NCBI GenBank assembly: GCA_037576195.1
Contig: CM075102.1
Coordinates: 15,434,745-15,498,744, forward strand
DNA length: 64,000 nt
Direction of reading: 5' to 3'
Source of the DNA: Phytoseiulus persimilis
Taxonomy: Eukaryota > Arthropoda > Arachnida > Mesostigmata > Phytoseiidae
Shown: piece by piece, positions 36,703 through 46,797 of the stretch
How the letters are laid out: the number at the start of each line of letters is the position of its first letter
How positions within the stretch are numbered: the first letter of the stretch is position 1
Translations under genes and position numbers: made by a program
The notes under the pieces: generated by a model
The model's database searches: none
What the model saw: the letters and a program-made list of their open reading frames with translations, nothing else
What the model was told of the DNA's origin: nothing

Positions 36703-37366
36703 TTTGAGCGGAGTCCCGATTTGAGCGGAGACCCAATTTGAGCGAAGGCCCGATTTGAGCGGACAGCAGCGGTGCGGAAGACGCTGGTGTGGTTCGAACT
36801 TATTGCACTTCGTTCCTTTCGAATGTATCGGTTTCAGGTAGAGCCTGGCAGGACTGGCTGCGCGCGTTGTGCCGGAGTGCGGAGAAAGTATGCCGCTGAG
36901 CTTCGTGGATTCGACCAGAGGGCAACCTTTGCTCATCATTGACCACTATTATTCTTTACGTCGCCGCAATTTAAGGCCCACCGACTAGCGAGAATCGGAG
37001 TGCCCCGCGAGCGTAGCGAGCGGCGTTGACAGCAGCTTTTCGATGAGGCGCAAGCCCTCAAATCAGCGATCGGTGTCTTGAACTCCCTCAAGGAGTTGGA
37101 CTCAGAGAACGCAGGCTCTCGTCGGTGCCATGAGCAGTGTTTTATGATACTGGCTCAAGAAACGAGGGCTGCAGCCTGCAGCTCTTCTTCAGTCATGATC
37201 GCCATCAGAAGGTGCCGTACCCAACTCTAGCGCGAGCAACGGTACCACAGCCGCTGTTGGCTTCCGCTCGAATAGGGCCTTCGCTCAAATCGGGCCTTCG
37301 CTCAAATTGGGTCTCCGCTCACATCGGGACTTCGCTCAAATCGGGCCTCCGCTCAAATCGGGCGGA
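36703..37366. repeat. foldback-like element with inverted arrays of a 17-bp unit
   Basis: The right arm (37,265-37,366) is six head-to-tail copies of a 17-bp unit, consensus CGCTCAAATCGGGCCTT. The left arm (36,703-36,762) carries three and a half copies in opposite orientation. Variant units (ending CCTT, TCTC, ACTT/ACTC) occur in the same order in both arms, so the arms are one array inverted rather than independent expansions. About 500 bp of unrelated sequence lies between them, with no recognisable transposase. This architecture recalls foldback or MITE-type elements. I did not find a target-site duplication. Confidence 0.75.
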
Positions 37367-39804
37367 ATCGAATTTCTGATGCGATTTTCTGATGACGTCT
37401 CCGTGGGAGCACGTTTTTGGCTACTCTGAGCTTGTGGTGTGAACGAAGTTCTCAGTTGATAGTCACAGTCACAACGGCATTCTCTCTTTCTGGTCAACTT
37501 GCGAACATTTGAACTGAGCATGTATCTCCACGTCCAACTTACGGAACGAGCTGTGGACTCGTGTAGTTCGAGACATGACCACACTACGAAATGCTGACCC
37601 ATGATCAGGGATAGACGAGTAGGAAGATTCGTGGCTCTCGAGTTTTTGGTCAGAGCAGTTCGCGTCAGAGTACTGCCGCAGAAATTTTCAATTCCAATCG
37701 TTATTGATTTCAGAAACCTAGGAGACCGCCGACTGTGAATGTTCGTTCCGCTCACGTTTACCGACGCCCTCTCTCTCTCTCTTCGCTCCATGGCCTTTCT
37801 ATCTCTCATTGCTCTGGCTTCTGATATCAGGAACCGACGGACTTCCGGCAGGCGAAAGGCATGCCAGACCAAACTTGGAGACAAACGGAGAGAGAAAGAC
37901 TAGCGATCCGTACGTGCAAAACTCCGCAATAGTGAGAGAGTTCGATGCTTGAGACAGAATTCACAAATGACGTGAAGGTTCCGCAGTCTTGCAGTGAGGG
38001 CTCCGTCATGTCACCCCTCTCGAACGTGTTCAGCGCCTGATCTCCAGCTGCGGAGTTCTGGTTTGATCTGTTCACTCTCTCGAACAGAAAATTATCAGAA
38101 CAGAAAAAGTCCGGATCTCGGTCAGATATTCGATCGTTCTCCTGGCAACCTACACAGTGCCCTTTGCAAAAAGCCTCTCTAGTCGTGGCCCCGAGATCAG
38201 GGCCCGGAGGCTGGTCAGCCATGTCGGGATTCTAGCCCGGCTATCGCCCGAAAAGGGAAGAAACCATTCGCCGAGTGGGTGCGCTAGTGGTTGGGTGCGA
38301 TCTCGACAGTCTTTGATTCGCACATTATCGCGAAGATTGTGAACGTACGTGCACAACGGCACAGCTTAAACTCGATTCGGAATCTTCCGTGGATTTCCTT
38401 AGCCAGACCCGAAAACTACCGGCATCGACCGACGTCAACTCCCAAAGCGTTATGCTGAACGGGTGAATTACAGAGTCGAAAAAACTTCTCGTTCTGAGCT
38501 GTCTCAAAGTGAGTCACCCATGATAGGTCGTGAACGGATAGCCAAGATCCGGGTTTTCGCCAAGAGGTAGGAAAAACGACTTCGGAAATCTTCGAAATTC
38601 AGCCAGGGAGAACCCGCTTGTCTCGCCCTCGGAGAAGTTCAAAATTAGGATAAAAACGACTTCCCAAGATGCTTGGAATTAGTCTCAATGAGATTCCGGT
38701 CAGATGTCGGATCGGAAGATACTGACCCGTCGCGATTACCAACCATACCACATTTCCATCAGGGATTTGTATTTATCTCGGGATAATCAGTCCCCATAGG
38801 ATACAACAGTATTCATGTCGGGGCAAAGGACATACTGAACTCGTAATCAATGACCTCCTCCTGCACCCCCTCTGAACCCGAATGGGAGGGAACCAGAGAA
38901 GCAGTTTCCGCCACAAAGAGCGTGAGCATTAGAGGTCGGACCTAACGCTACGCTAGAGACAGCGTCGAATGTCGAGCAGCCAGCTTGGACCAATGCCTGA
39001 TTCCATACGTGAATCAAAGAGACCATTAGCTTAGATCAATTCCAGTTAGGATTGGTCGTTTGAAGAGCCGACTGACAACATTTTTTCACACAAGCAGAAT
39101 CGTAACCGCAATCCAATGAACGGAAAACGAGAACTCATGATCTTCGACGCACGAGATAGATAGATGACGAAGTCCCAGAGAAAACTTGTTCGCCGCCATG
39201 AGTTTCAAATGATCGCTCCGTTGTTTTCACCCTTCCGTTCTCTATCCTCCGCAATGCTGGATAGGAAATAAATAATGAAAACAACTTTTGCTCAGCTCAC
39301 AGTACTGTTCAAGTCCGGTCATGACTCATGACACTTCACCGTCTATGTACCGCGGTTGGGGCTCAAGCTTGGAAAGCTCCTGAAAACGTACAAGTCCGAT
39401 TTTCGCACTCGGATTTCACGGCTCAAATCCGTGCTTCGTGGTTTTTAGAGACGCTACGAGTTTTTCTAGCAACGGTTAGAGGGAAGAGTGAAATGACCGA
39501 AATCCTTCATCCGCGCCATGACGAAGAGACAGCGGAAAAGCGACAACAACGAAGCTGCATTTCAGCGCTCGTTTCGGTGAATGTTACTGCTCAGAGGACA
39601 TAGTAGTGTAACCTCAATCGCTTCGAGACTTAGAATTTCCGTCCCCCGTTGAACGGGAATGACGGTCCAGAGTTTGTACACGATTAGACCCAGGTAAAGA
39701 CACAACCGATTCTGCACGGATGTAATTCCAAGAACTGAATCCGCAAGAGAGTCATCTCGTCCTAAAAACGATCGGCCTGAATCATTATTGTCTTTTACGG
39801 CGCT
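37367..39804. other. unassigned stretch
   Basis: No supported gene. A 131-codon minus-strand frame (37,827-38,222) begins with an ATG but has neither homology I recognise nor a convincing splice partner; see the rejected list. Confidence 0.4.
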
Positions 39805-40589
39805 TCAGACGTCCAATAACCTGTCATGCTCGCGAAAAACTTTCAACTTTCGTTGCGCCCATAACTGCGTCGTCGCATCAGCCTCGAATCTATCGATGGT
39901 CATTTTGTTGCGAAAATTCAAAACACCGATTTCGCTCGTGCACATGTTCCAGGAATTCGAAGGCTTGCGGAGGCTCTGATGAGGTACCGCGGTACCGTTC
40001 CCCGTAACGGAGCAACGATTCTCCATCACGAACGAGGAAGTCAAAATGGAGACGTAGGTAGTACAATGACTCCCCGTAACAAACTCGGGGTCGAATGTCG
40101 AGGGTCTTGGAGGAGTCTCGTCGGAATAAGAGACCAGTTGGAGGACTCCATTTCGTTCTGTCAGACGCGAGAAGGAAGTTTTCCCCTCGTCTTCTCCCTG
40201 AGTCGATTCGAGAAAAGTTGTTCGCGACATGGATCCATTTCCACTGATCAGATCAAACGTACGAAAGGGCGTTCAGACTGGAGATCCACCGGGGTCTGAA
40301 TAGTATGGAAACGAGCGAACGGGAAAACAGAACCGGACAACCCGGACACTCTTACCTCACTGACTTGATGGGCAAGATGAGCAGATCCCTTCTGCCTAGT
40401 TTTGAACGGTCGTCGCCGCTCCTTGATGGAATCCTCGTCGCCGCTTGAGTCGCAATCAGAAAACGATGAACAGCTCATGAGCTCCTTGACGTCGTCGTGG
40501 GAGTCTTCGCGTGAACTCAGAATTCGAATTCCCCCGAGACTCTCAATGTGCTGGAGAAATCCTTTCGACAGGTCGGTTGTGTCGTCCAT
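39805..40589 (-). CDS. hypothetical two-exon protein, acidic/serine-rich
   Basis: Exon 1 (40589-40356, 78 codons) starts at an ATG preceded in frame by a TAG four codons upstream and ends at a strong donor, GAG|GTAAGA, in phase 0. Exon 2 (40197-39805) starts after CTCAG in phase 0 and runs to a stop, giving 208 residues. The N-terminal half has a Ser/Asp/Glu-rich stretch (CSSFSDCDSSGDEDS, about 49-63) followed by a basic KERRRPFKTRQK segment. The second half contains GVLQLVSYSDETPPRPS and a basic C-terminus. The mix of acidic serine clusters and basic patches suggests a nuclear protein, but I recognise no family. A plus-strand ATG frame starts only 18 bp away in the opposite direction (40,608). 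The model rests on the start context and splice sites alone, so an extra exon between the two is possible. Confidence 0.45.
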
Positions 40590-41568
40590 CGTCGTGTACT
40601 AAAGCGATGTCGGAGTCTCCTCTGCCTCCTCCTTCGAACAAGGAGAACGCAGGGGTGGGACTTACACAAGGCCCTCCCATTTCGATCCCGTTCCTCTACC
40701 ACTAGCACGCATGGGAAAGCCGACAGATGCTGTCAGGAGTTTTGGGAGCCAGCTTCCAAGCCGAACAGGGCAAACTGCAACACACTCGAACGTTCGGTCA
40801 CCACCCACCACCCGCTCCGCGAAAACAGCTTTCCCCAGAGAACAAAAAGCGATCTTCTTCTATCAATTCTCGAAAGAGTTTGGAGCGGAAATCGAGGAAA
40901 TGTTAAATAGGAGATCGGCGCAAAAACCTCCTGCGAGGCGTCTCTTCTTTTCGATTGAAAATTGAGGACACGATTATCGGATAGCCGAGCAGCAACTCAA
41001 TCCACAGGGTACGCAGCGAGTGCAACCTCCAGAAATTTATTCGCCAAGACATCAACCAGATCCAAACGCGCGAAAACTTCGTGAAAATGTTCCATGGTGC
41101 CTCTGCTGAAAATTCCTGTCGGGTTCTGAGAATCCAATTTCGAGCTCGAATATCGGTGTCAGTTTTCTGACTTTTGTCCGACCAGACCGCCTCCGCCATC
41201 CCCTCGTTCCATGAAGTGTGAAACGTGAATCGAAGCGAAACCCTTAAATTTAGAGAGTAACTCCTCCTTCAACTCGCGACTAGATTATATGGTTTGTTTA
41301 TATGGCGCGTGAAGCAGTTTCCAGCCAGGCTGTTGAGCACTCGGAAACTTCGGAAGTTTCCGACCGAGGTAGTTGTAGAACTGAGATTCTCAACGCACAT
41401 TTTTGGAGAAGGGTCCCCCCTTCAGTAGGCAAAATCGAGAGCCCTAACATATTCCCACCACACGATGATTCAACTTTCGTGAAACGGCTCTGAGATGGAG
41501 AGGGAGAGAAACGCGCGAGGGATCGACTATTCGGGATGTTCTGCTCATGGGTCAACGTTCGGTACGGT
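40590..41568. other. unassigned stretch with short plus-strand frames
   Basis: On the plus strand a frame from ATG 40,608 contains a KEN motif (SNKENAG) and could splice from GCAGGG|GTGGGA to CCACTAG|CACGC. All three frames after that acceptor remain open for 60-85 codons, so the coding frame cannot be chosen. I do not call a gene. Confidence 0.3.
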
Positions 41569-42236
41569 ACAACTTGTCGCTGACGACTCGCCGCCGGACA
41601 ACTCGTCGCTGGGATAAATCTTCGCCAGGAAACTCGTCGCCGACGACTCGGCGCCACAGCGGCTAGTCGCGGGACAATTCTTCGCCAACCAACTCGACGC
41701 CAGGAACTGAGTCTCCTCGGAATCCACGGGGAATCGAGTACTGCAGCGCGCAGAATGGGAAATAGTCAACCCACCTGGCGCGTCATTCGCAATTTTGACG
41801 GACGAATGAGATAAACTTCATCAGAATGCCGACTTTCGGTCTATTCTTTCGGAACCAGAAACCTGTGTCGAAGTTTTCCGTTTCTTTGATTCGACCTCCT
41901 TTGTTCCCGATTTCCTGGCCTAGTTCGTGAACGCCTCGTCAGGATGTCGATTCATTCGAATATCTGGTTCTACGGCCGAATCATCGAAACTACGCTGCCC
42001 TTGATGAAACCCGAGCCCCGATGCAGGACAACCCCAGAGGCCGAGTTGCCGATAGTTGGCGATACTCAACGATAACGGCAGTTTTTGGTCCTCTCCGGCG
42101 CTCACGTCACTGCGTCACCTGCGCAGGTGATTTAATGGACTGAAATGAGTTGTCCGGCGACGAGTCACCTCAGCGACGAGTTGTCCCACGACGAGTTAGC
42201 GCTCTGGCGCCGAACCGTCAGCGAGGAGCTGTGTTG
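41569..42236. repeat. second foldback-like element with ACTCGTCGC-type arrays
   Basis: The left arm (41,569-41,705) consists of degenerate 14-18-bp units of the type ACAACTCGTCGCCGG. The right arm (42,146-42,236) carries the same unit in reverse complement, for example GCGACGAGTTGTC. The outer ends pair with each other around a shared CGCTGACG core followed by TTCGGCGCC/CTCGCCGCC. About 440 bp of unrelated sequence separates the arms, with no open frame suggesting a transposase. It has the same architecture as the element at 36,703-37,366 but a different unit. It lies just beyond the 3' end of the minus-strand GOLD gene. Confidence 0.65.
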
Positions 42237-42366
42237 AGTAGTTCCTACTGCTGAGGAAACTGTCGGCGCGAACCGCGAGTGAGTGAAACATCGGCGATGG
42301 AGGGCCAACAAGTGAGATGCAGTCGAGCACATCAATTAAATCTGGATGAGGAGTGGGCCAACGGCT

Positions 42367-43445
42367 TCACTGACCGTAGAAGCAGCGATAATAGACGATT
42401 TTTGTGCGAAAAAACGAGTACGAGTTGTCGAATTTCAAGAGGTAGGTTCCTCTTCCTGGATAGCGGTGAGACCCGACGATAACCTCCTCGTGAGAGTTTT
42501 TGCGATACACTGGAATGACGACTGACGTGGGAGGCTCCTCTTTCTCCTTGTCCTTCTTGGGTGCTTCGATGTCATTCTGAAACGTAAAACAGAGCTGGAA
42601 TCGGAACGACTGCGATTCATCGACTCGATCCGGCTTTCTGAGACGAGCAATTCGTGACGCCTTATTCCCCATCTGACGAAAAAACGCCCGCAGGCGCAAG
42701 GGAACCGTCCCACTTGCGGCAATGCCATGGACTCCAATCTGTAGGTGTAGGCGTTGCCCGAGTGGAGTGATTGCGTGTCGCCTATATCGAACGACCTTCC
42801 CATGGTCGATCGATGTCCGGCGAGAGACAGTAATGTTTTTTTGCTCGTTCCTCGCATAGTCCTCAATGCGATGGCCCTGGTTCGGCTCGAAATAGTTGAC
42901 CGAAACATCGGTGACCACACATGTCAAGAGTCACCCTTAGGTTTTTCAAGCCTTTCAGGCGAAGGAACTCAACTCACAACATCGGTCAGGTGCTCGTCGT
43001 CAGCCCAGAAGTCATCCTCTTCTTCAGAGGATGAGTCGTTGACATCCAACGTTACTTCTATGTCGGGACACTTGTTCCATTCGAAGCTGACGCCGAAAGC
43101 AAGATCGTAGTCATCCGTAGCGAATTCCCAGTAGATATAGCGACCATCATCGCTCGTAGGAATTCTGACTGTCAGAATTTCGCCACTGCACACCTGAGAT
43201 AGAGGATGGGGGACATTAACTCGCAATCTGAGGGTTTCGAAATGATCCTTCGCCACCCACCATCGATGGGAGTCATTTAGAAGAAGAATGAAACAAACCT
43301 TAAGCATCCCATTATCTCCTTGAAGAATTTCATGTTTAAACTCTTCGATATTCTTCTTAGTGGACACGAATGCTGGCTGGATTGGGGGCAGCTCGAAGAT
43401 CTCCTCATCTTCGTCCGAGCTGTCATTGGCAGATGCCAAACTCAT
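42367..43445 (-). CDS. GOLD-domain protein, TMED8/ACBD3-like
   Basis: Three phase-0 exons: 43445-43299, 43193-42978 and 42576-42367, encoding 190 residues. The ATG is the first Met after an in-frame TAG. An acidic start ([16 protein letters not shown]) is followed by a helical EEFKHEIL segment and then a full GOLD domain. Its hallmarks are [29 protein letters not shown], an acidic insert (DSSSEEEDD), then [20 protein letters not shown] and the closing [20 protein letters not shown]. These match the GOLD domains of TMED8 and of the Golgi adaptor ACBD3, where the domain binds Golgi membrane proteins and PI4KB. No acyl-CoA-binding domain precedes it, so TMED8-like is the better label. It probably acts on the cytosolic face of Golgi membranes. 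The first intron is 105 bp, a multiple of three without stops; splicing restores the family alignment (MLKVCSGEIL). Confidence 0.88.
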
Positions 43446-44510
43446 CGCTCGATACACGTCACACTACTGCTTGCGTTTGTTCATGAGGAACTTCGAGAAG
43501 TCTCTGGGAGCGAACTTCGAGGGAGAGGACCCAGCTTCGGAGGGTGCTTCAACGCAACTTGGCTCACAGCTTCGGGTAGGTTTGTCCGCGCACGCTGCGA
43601 AATTTTTGAGGAGTGATAAGAGGATGACTGTCAAGTTCACATTTCAAAAGATGCCAAACTTGAGACCGACGTGAACGGAGTCCTGTGCGCGTTCGCGGTT
43701 TTCCTGGAGCACTGCGTGTGAACGACGACGGTAAAGCGCCCTCGTATTGAGCGGTATGCGTTGTCAAGACAGCAGACACAAAACGGCTCAGTACGACCAA
43801 GAGACAGCGGACTGCCTCCCCCATGGAACACGTACATTCCCAGCACCTTGGAATTGATTCGTCATGGAAAGACCTCGAAACCTCTGGATAAGTTGCGAGG
43901 CAGGAGTTTGAATATGATCGCGGATGTGATTCACGAGTATCCGTGGCAGTGGTCCTATTTCATTTCGATTCCTCGCTGCTCACATCAATTCCAGGGCCAC
44001 TTGAAGCGCCAGTTTGCAAGCGGGATTGGGGCGCGAAATTTCCTTCTAGATACCAAATTCCTCGTGCGCTGTAGAATTTCTGGAAAAGTAAAGCGCGAGA
44101 GCAGGATGCGACGATGCACAGAGTTGACGGCAGGGGTGAAGTTCGACCGCATCGTTATAGTCGTTATAAGCTCGGCTTTTTGAGAAGATGAGTTTCAGGC
44201 CCCAGCTAGGAGAAATTTACTCTCGTATCGCATCGAAGCTTTGTACTCCCTCTGGAATCGACCCTGCTAGTCAAGAATGTGTGCCAAGACCGCATCTGTG
44301 ATGTCTAATCAGGTCAGATACAGGCTCAACCTTGGTCAGGTGGCAGCTGGTCTCGCCCACAGCGCAGATACCAGCACTTTTTGCCCGTGAATCCGTAATT
44401 CAAGAGGTACTTGCTGACAAAGTTCGCACAATCAGAACGAATCGCGCTGTGGAGATGGGATTAACAGCGACGAGCTCGAAATGTTACCGCGAGTGAACCG
44501 CCGCTGATCA
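43446..44510. other. unassigned stretch
   Basis: A plus-strand ATG at 43,483 begins a short acidic frame ending at a donor-like CGG|GTAGGT, only 38 bp from the start of the minus-strand GOLD gene. I could not find a phase-matched partner exon. Nothing else is supported. Confidence 0.3.
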
Positions 44511-44846
44511 TCATCCCTTAGCTCCTTCGGAAGTGTGTTCCGTCGCAAGAGCCTTTTCAGTTTCGGACTCGGCGCGCCGCAGCGGAGTCCTATCAGTCTT
44601 GGAACAGACGTGTTGACTACCGAGCACATGAACGTACTGCTTCATGTACTGCATGGATACGGACATAATCGGTTGTGGGATCGGAGCATGGAAATTCGTC
44701 CCAACGAACGAATTTGAGGAAATCTTCGTGGGAAACAGATTGACCGTGCTTCCGGGAGATTCCGCTTCTACCTGCTGACCGTTCCGAGGGTCGCAGCGAA
44801 TTGTCGTCGTGAGCCAGGCAAGACCGAACAGGGATAACGCCTTCAT
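44511..44846 (-). CDS. possible small secreted protein
   Basis: A single 111-codon frame starts MKALSLFGLAWLTTTIRC, a plausible signal peptide with a basic n-region and a hydrophobic core. The mature part is polar, with two Cys at most, a dibasic RR and a charged tail ending EGAKG. A donor-like CAG|GTAGAAG occurs inside at about residue 25, so an alternative spliced form is conceivable. I recognise no family. The other strand is also open over much of this region, so this is a tentative call based on the leader alone. Confidence 0.3.
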   Translation of the reverse strand: MKALSLFGLAWLTTTIRCDPRNGQQVEAESPGSTVNLFPTKISSNSFVGTNFHAPIPQPIMSVSMQYMKQYVHVLGSQHVCSKTDRTPLRRAESETEKALATEHTSEGAKG

Positions 44847-45192
44847 TCGGTCCAAAAGCCGTCGGATGGAATTGAGACGAGAGTTTCCATATCTTGTTCC
44901 TCGGCGTCGGCTGCAAGAAACAGGTTGTGCCATATTGAAATTCAATGTAAGGAACGCTGGAGACGATGGTTTCCATCCACATATCGAAAAATCAGTCGAA
45001 TCTTGGTGATTTTTCCCCATTGCTGGAATACACCTCCTTCATCTCCAGAAATGCTGGACGATGATTGTCCGGGGCAGTCCATCATGAGCAGCATATCGAG
45101 CTTATTGCCGTTCATCTCGTCCTCCCAGGTCGTTCCGACTCAATGGGGCTCCTGTGAGGATTCCCACAAACTTCGCCAGCTCATAATTACAG

Positions 45193-45787
45193 AACTGCGC
45201 ATTTGCACGAAGAAAGCGCTGATACCTGTACTTTTCACGGGGTCAGCGGCAACCTCACCGAGCTTCAGCCGAATCGGTTTATGCTCGTTTTACCCAGTCT
45301 GGGCTACTCTGATCAAGTTCACTGGGAGGAATTTTCCCTCTGTGTGAACACTGTCTTCGAGCTTGATGTCATGATGTTTTCTGTCGGCTCACGCGCTCAT
45401 GTTACGTGGTTCATCGTGAAACCGATCAAATGCCGTCAGATACTCGATTCCGAGGCCCACGCCGACGGGAGCCTTGTGGACATCCCTTTGTTTCATGAGC
45501 TCGAAATTGCTCTCCCTGGAGGGCACATGTGAGAATTCACGGTGGTTTGAAGAGAAGCCAGCTCTGGTGTTTGCTTGGTGTTCCGATCAAACTTAGATCC
45601 CAGTGTGACTATCATAGTTGTCGGCTTCCTTCATTCCAGCTTTTTGCGACGCGGAGAGCGACGAGAGCGAATCCAGATCTCGAGCGCTCGATTCGCATTC
45701 GATGAGAGTCTTACAAACGATAGCGGAATTCAATTAATGGATGGGAACTACTTCATTCCGGGAAGTTTCAGTCATTCAGCTAGCTGA
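45193..45787 (+). CDS. possible gene fragment, two exons, unknown product (GOLD-like?)
   Basis: Exon A (45193-45528) is bounded by ATTACAG and a donor CACAT|GTGAGA. Exon B (45640-45787) starts after CTTCATTCCAG; both junctions are phase 2 and the frame ends in TGA, giving about 161 visible residues. The 5' exon(s) are missing. The product alternates hydrophobic and polar residues as a beta-sandwich would (for example ELQPNRFMLVLPSLGY, VTWFIVKPI) and ends with a DGNYFIPGSFSHSAS stretch. That stretch and the VTW segment loosely recall the W-F and G-Y-F-S positions of the GOLD domain encoded 2 kb away. That similarity is weak and by eye. It may be a diverged paralogue, a pseudogene, or chance. 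Confidence 0.35.
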
Positions 45788-46569
45788 CTGATTCGGCACA
45801 TATCCCACACAGGAAAGTTCACCTGGAGCACAGTTTTGAGCATTATTCCGGAGAGATCGGTTATGACCGTGTGGGAAGGAAACCGATTGAAGTATAAAGA
45901 GACGCACTGACCGTGTGAGTTGTCCCACGTTGTACGCTGCTCACGAGAAGGGCTACTCATGGCGGACAAATCAGCGCAGCCGGCCCATGGGATCAGGTTT
46001 TTGCGGCGTTCGAGAGGGATTCGATTCAACTCGTTCATCCAACGAGCGAACGAGTGGTGGGTAAATGCGCAGCGGGTAGACGCTACGCACAGTTTCAGCG
46101 AGTCCCCAGTTCTGCTCGGGGTTCATTCCATTTTCGAGGCATGGCCTACTTTGGTCTTTAGTACTTTTCGGAGAATCCCCGGAATTCAGGACAGCGCAGA
46201 AACCTGCAGTACCCCGTCACGTTTTGAATCGCTAGTAGACCTATTTTGCGTCACAACACAGCCCAGAAAATAGTATGTCCGTTACAACAAAAAATGGAAT
46301 TTCTCCACAACCGAAAACCAGTTTGGGAGAATACGTGTTAGACTTGCTATTTGTCCAGACTTTGCAGTGCTTCTCGAGAACCAGCTCCAGGGGTACCGGG
46401 AGACAAGAGGCCATGGTCATACCCATGGTTATAACGGAAACTCATCTTCGGCTAGAACGCGACTACTAGTTTCCGCTATGCGATATAAAAGAAAAAAATA
46501 GTTCTGATTGGTACCCAACCCCAAAACTTTGAGCGCATCGGCCATAAGAATCGCACATCCAGCAAGACC

Positions 46570-46797
46570 CTCTAGATCAGTGGTTCTCAAAGTGGTCGAT
46601 ATCGACCCCTGGGGGTCGATGGCCGATCTCTGGTTTACAGGGTGATGCCGGGGTGGATTTGACCATGCTTCTTGGCGTCCACGGAGGTGAATCAAGGCTC
46701 GACGGTCGACCCCTTGGGGGACGGCAGTCCATAAACTTCAACGAAGTCGCCTGGGGGGTCGATGGGTCAGTGGAGTTTGAGAACCACTGCTCTAGAT
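46570..46797. mobile_element. 212-bp hAT-type MITE with 8-bp target duplication
   Basis: The element proper is 46,578-46,789. It begins CAGTGGTTCTCAAA and ends with the exact inverse, a 14-bp perfect terminal inverted repeat of the CAGTGGTTCTCAA type widespread in animal hAT transposons. It is flanked on both sides by the 8-bp direct repeat CTCTAGAT (46,570-46,577 and 46,790-46,797), which fits the nTCTAGAn preference of Buster/Tip100-like hAT elements. Inside are palindromic GACCCCTGGGGGTC hairpins near both ends. There is no transposase, so it is non-autonomous. The intact target duplication suggests a fairly recent insertion. Confidence 0.93.

Noticed and set aside
37827-38222. 131-codon minus-strand frame beginning MADQPPGPDLG with a Cys-rich CKGHCVGC stretch
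   Set aside because: The frame is attractive, but there is no homologue I recognise, no convincing donor or acceptor and no promoter or poly(A) support. It is left uncalled.
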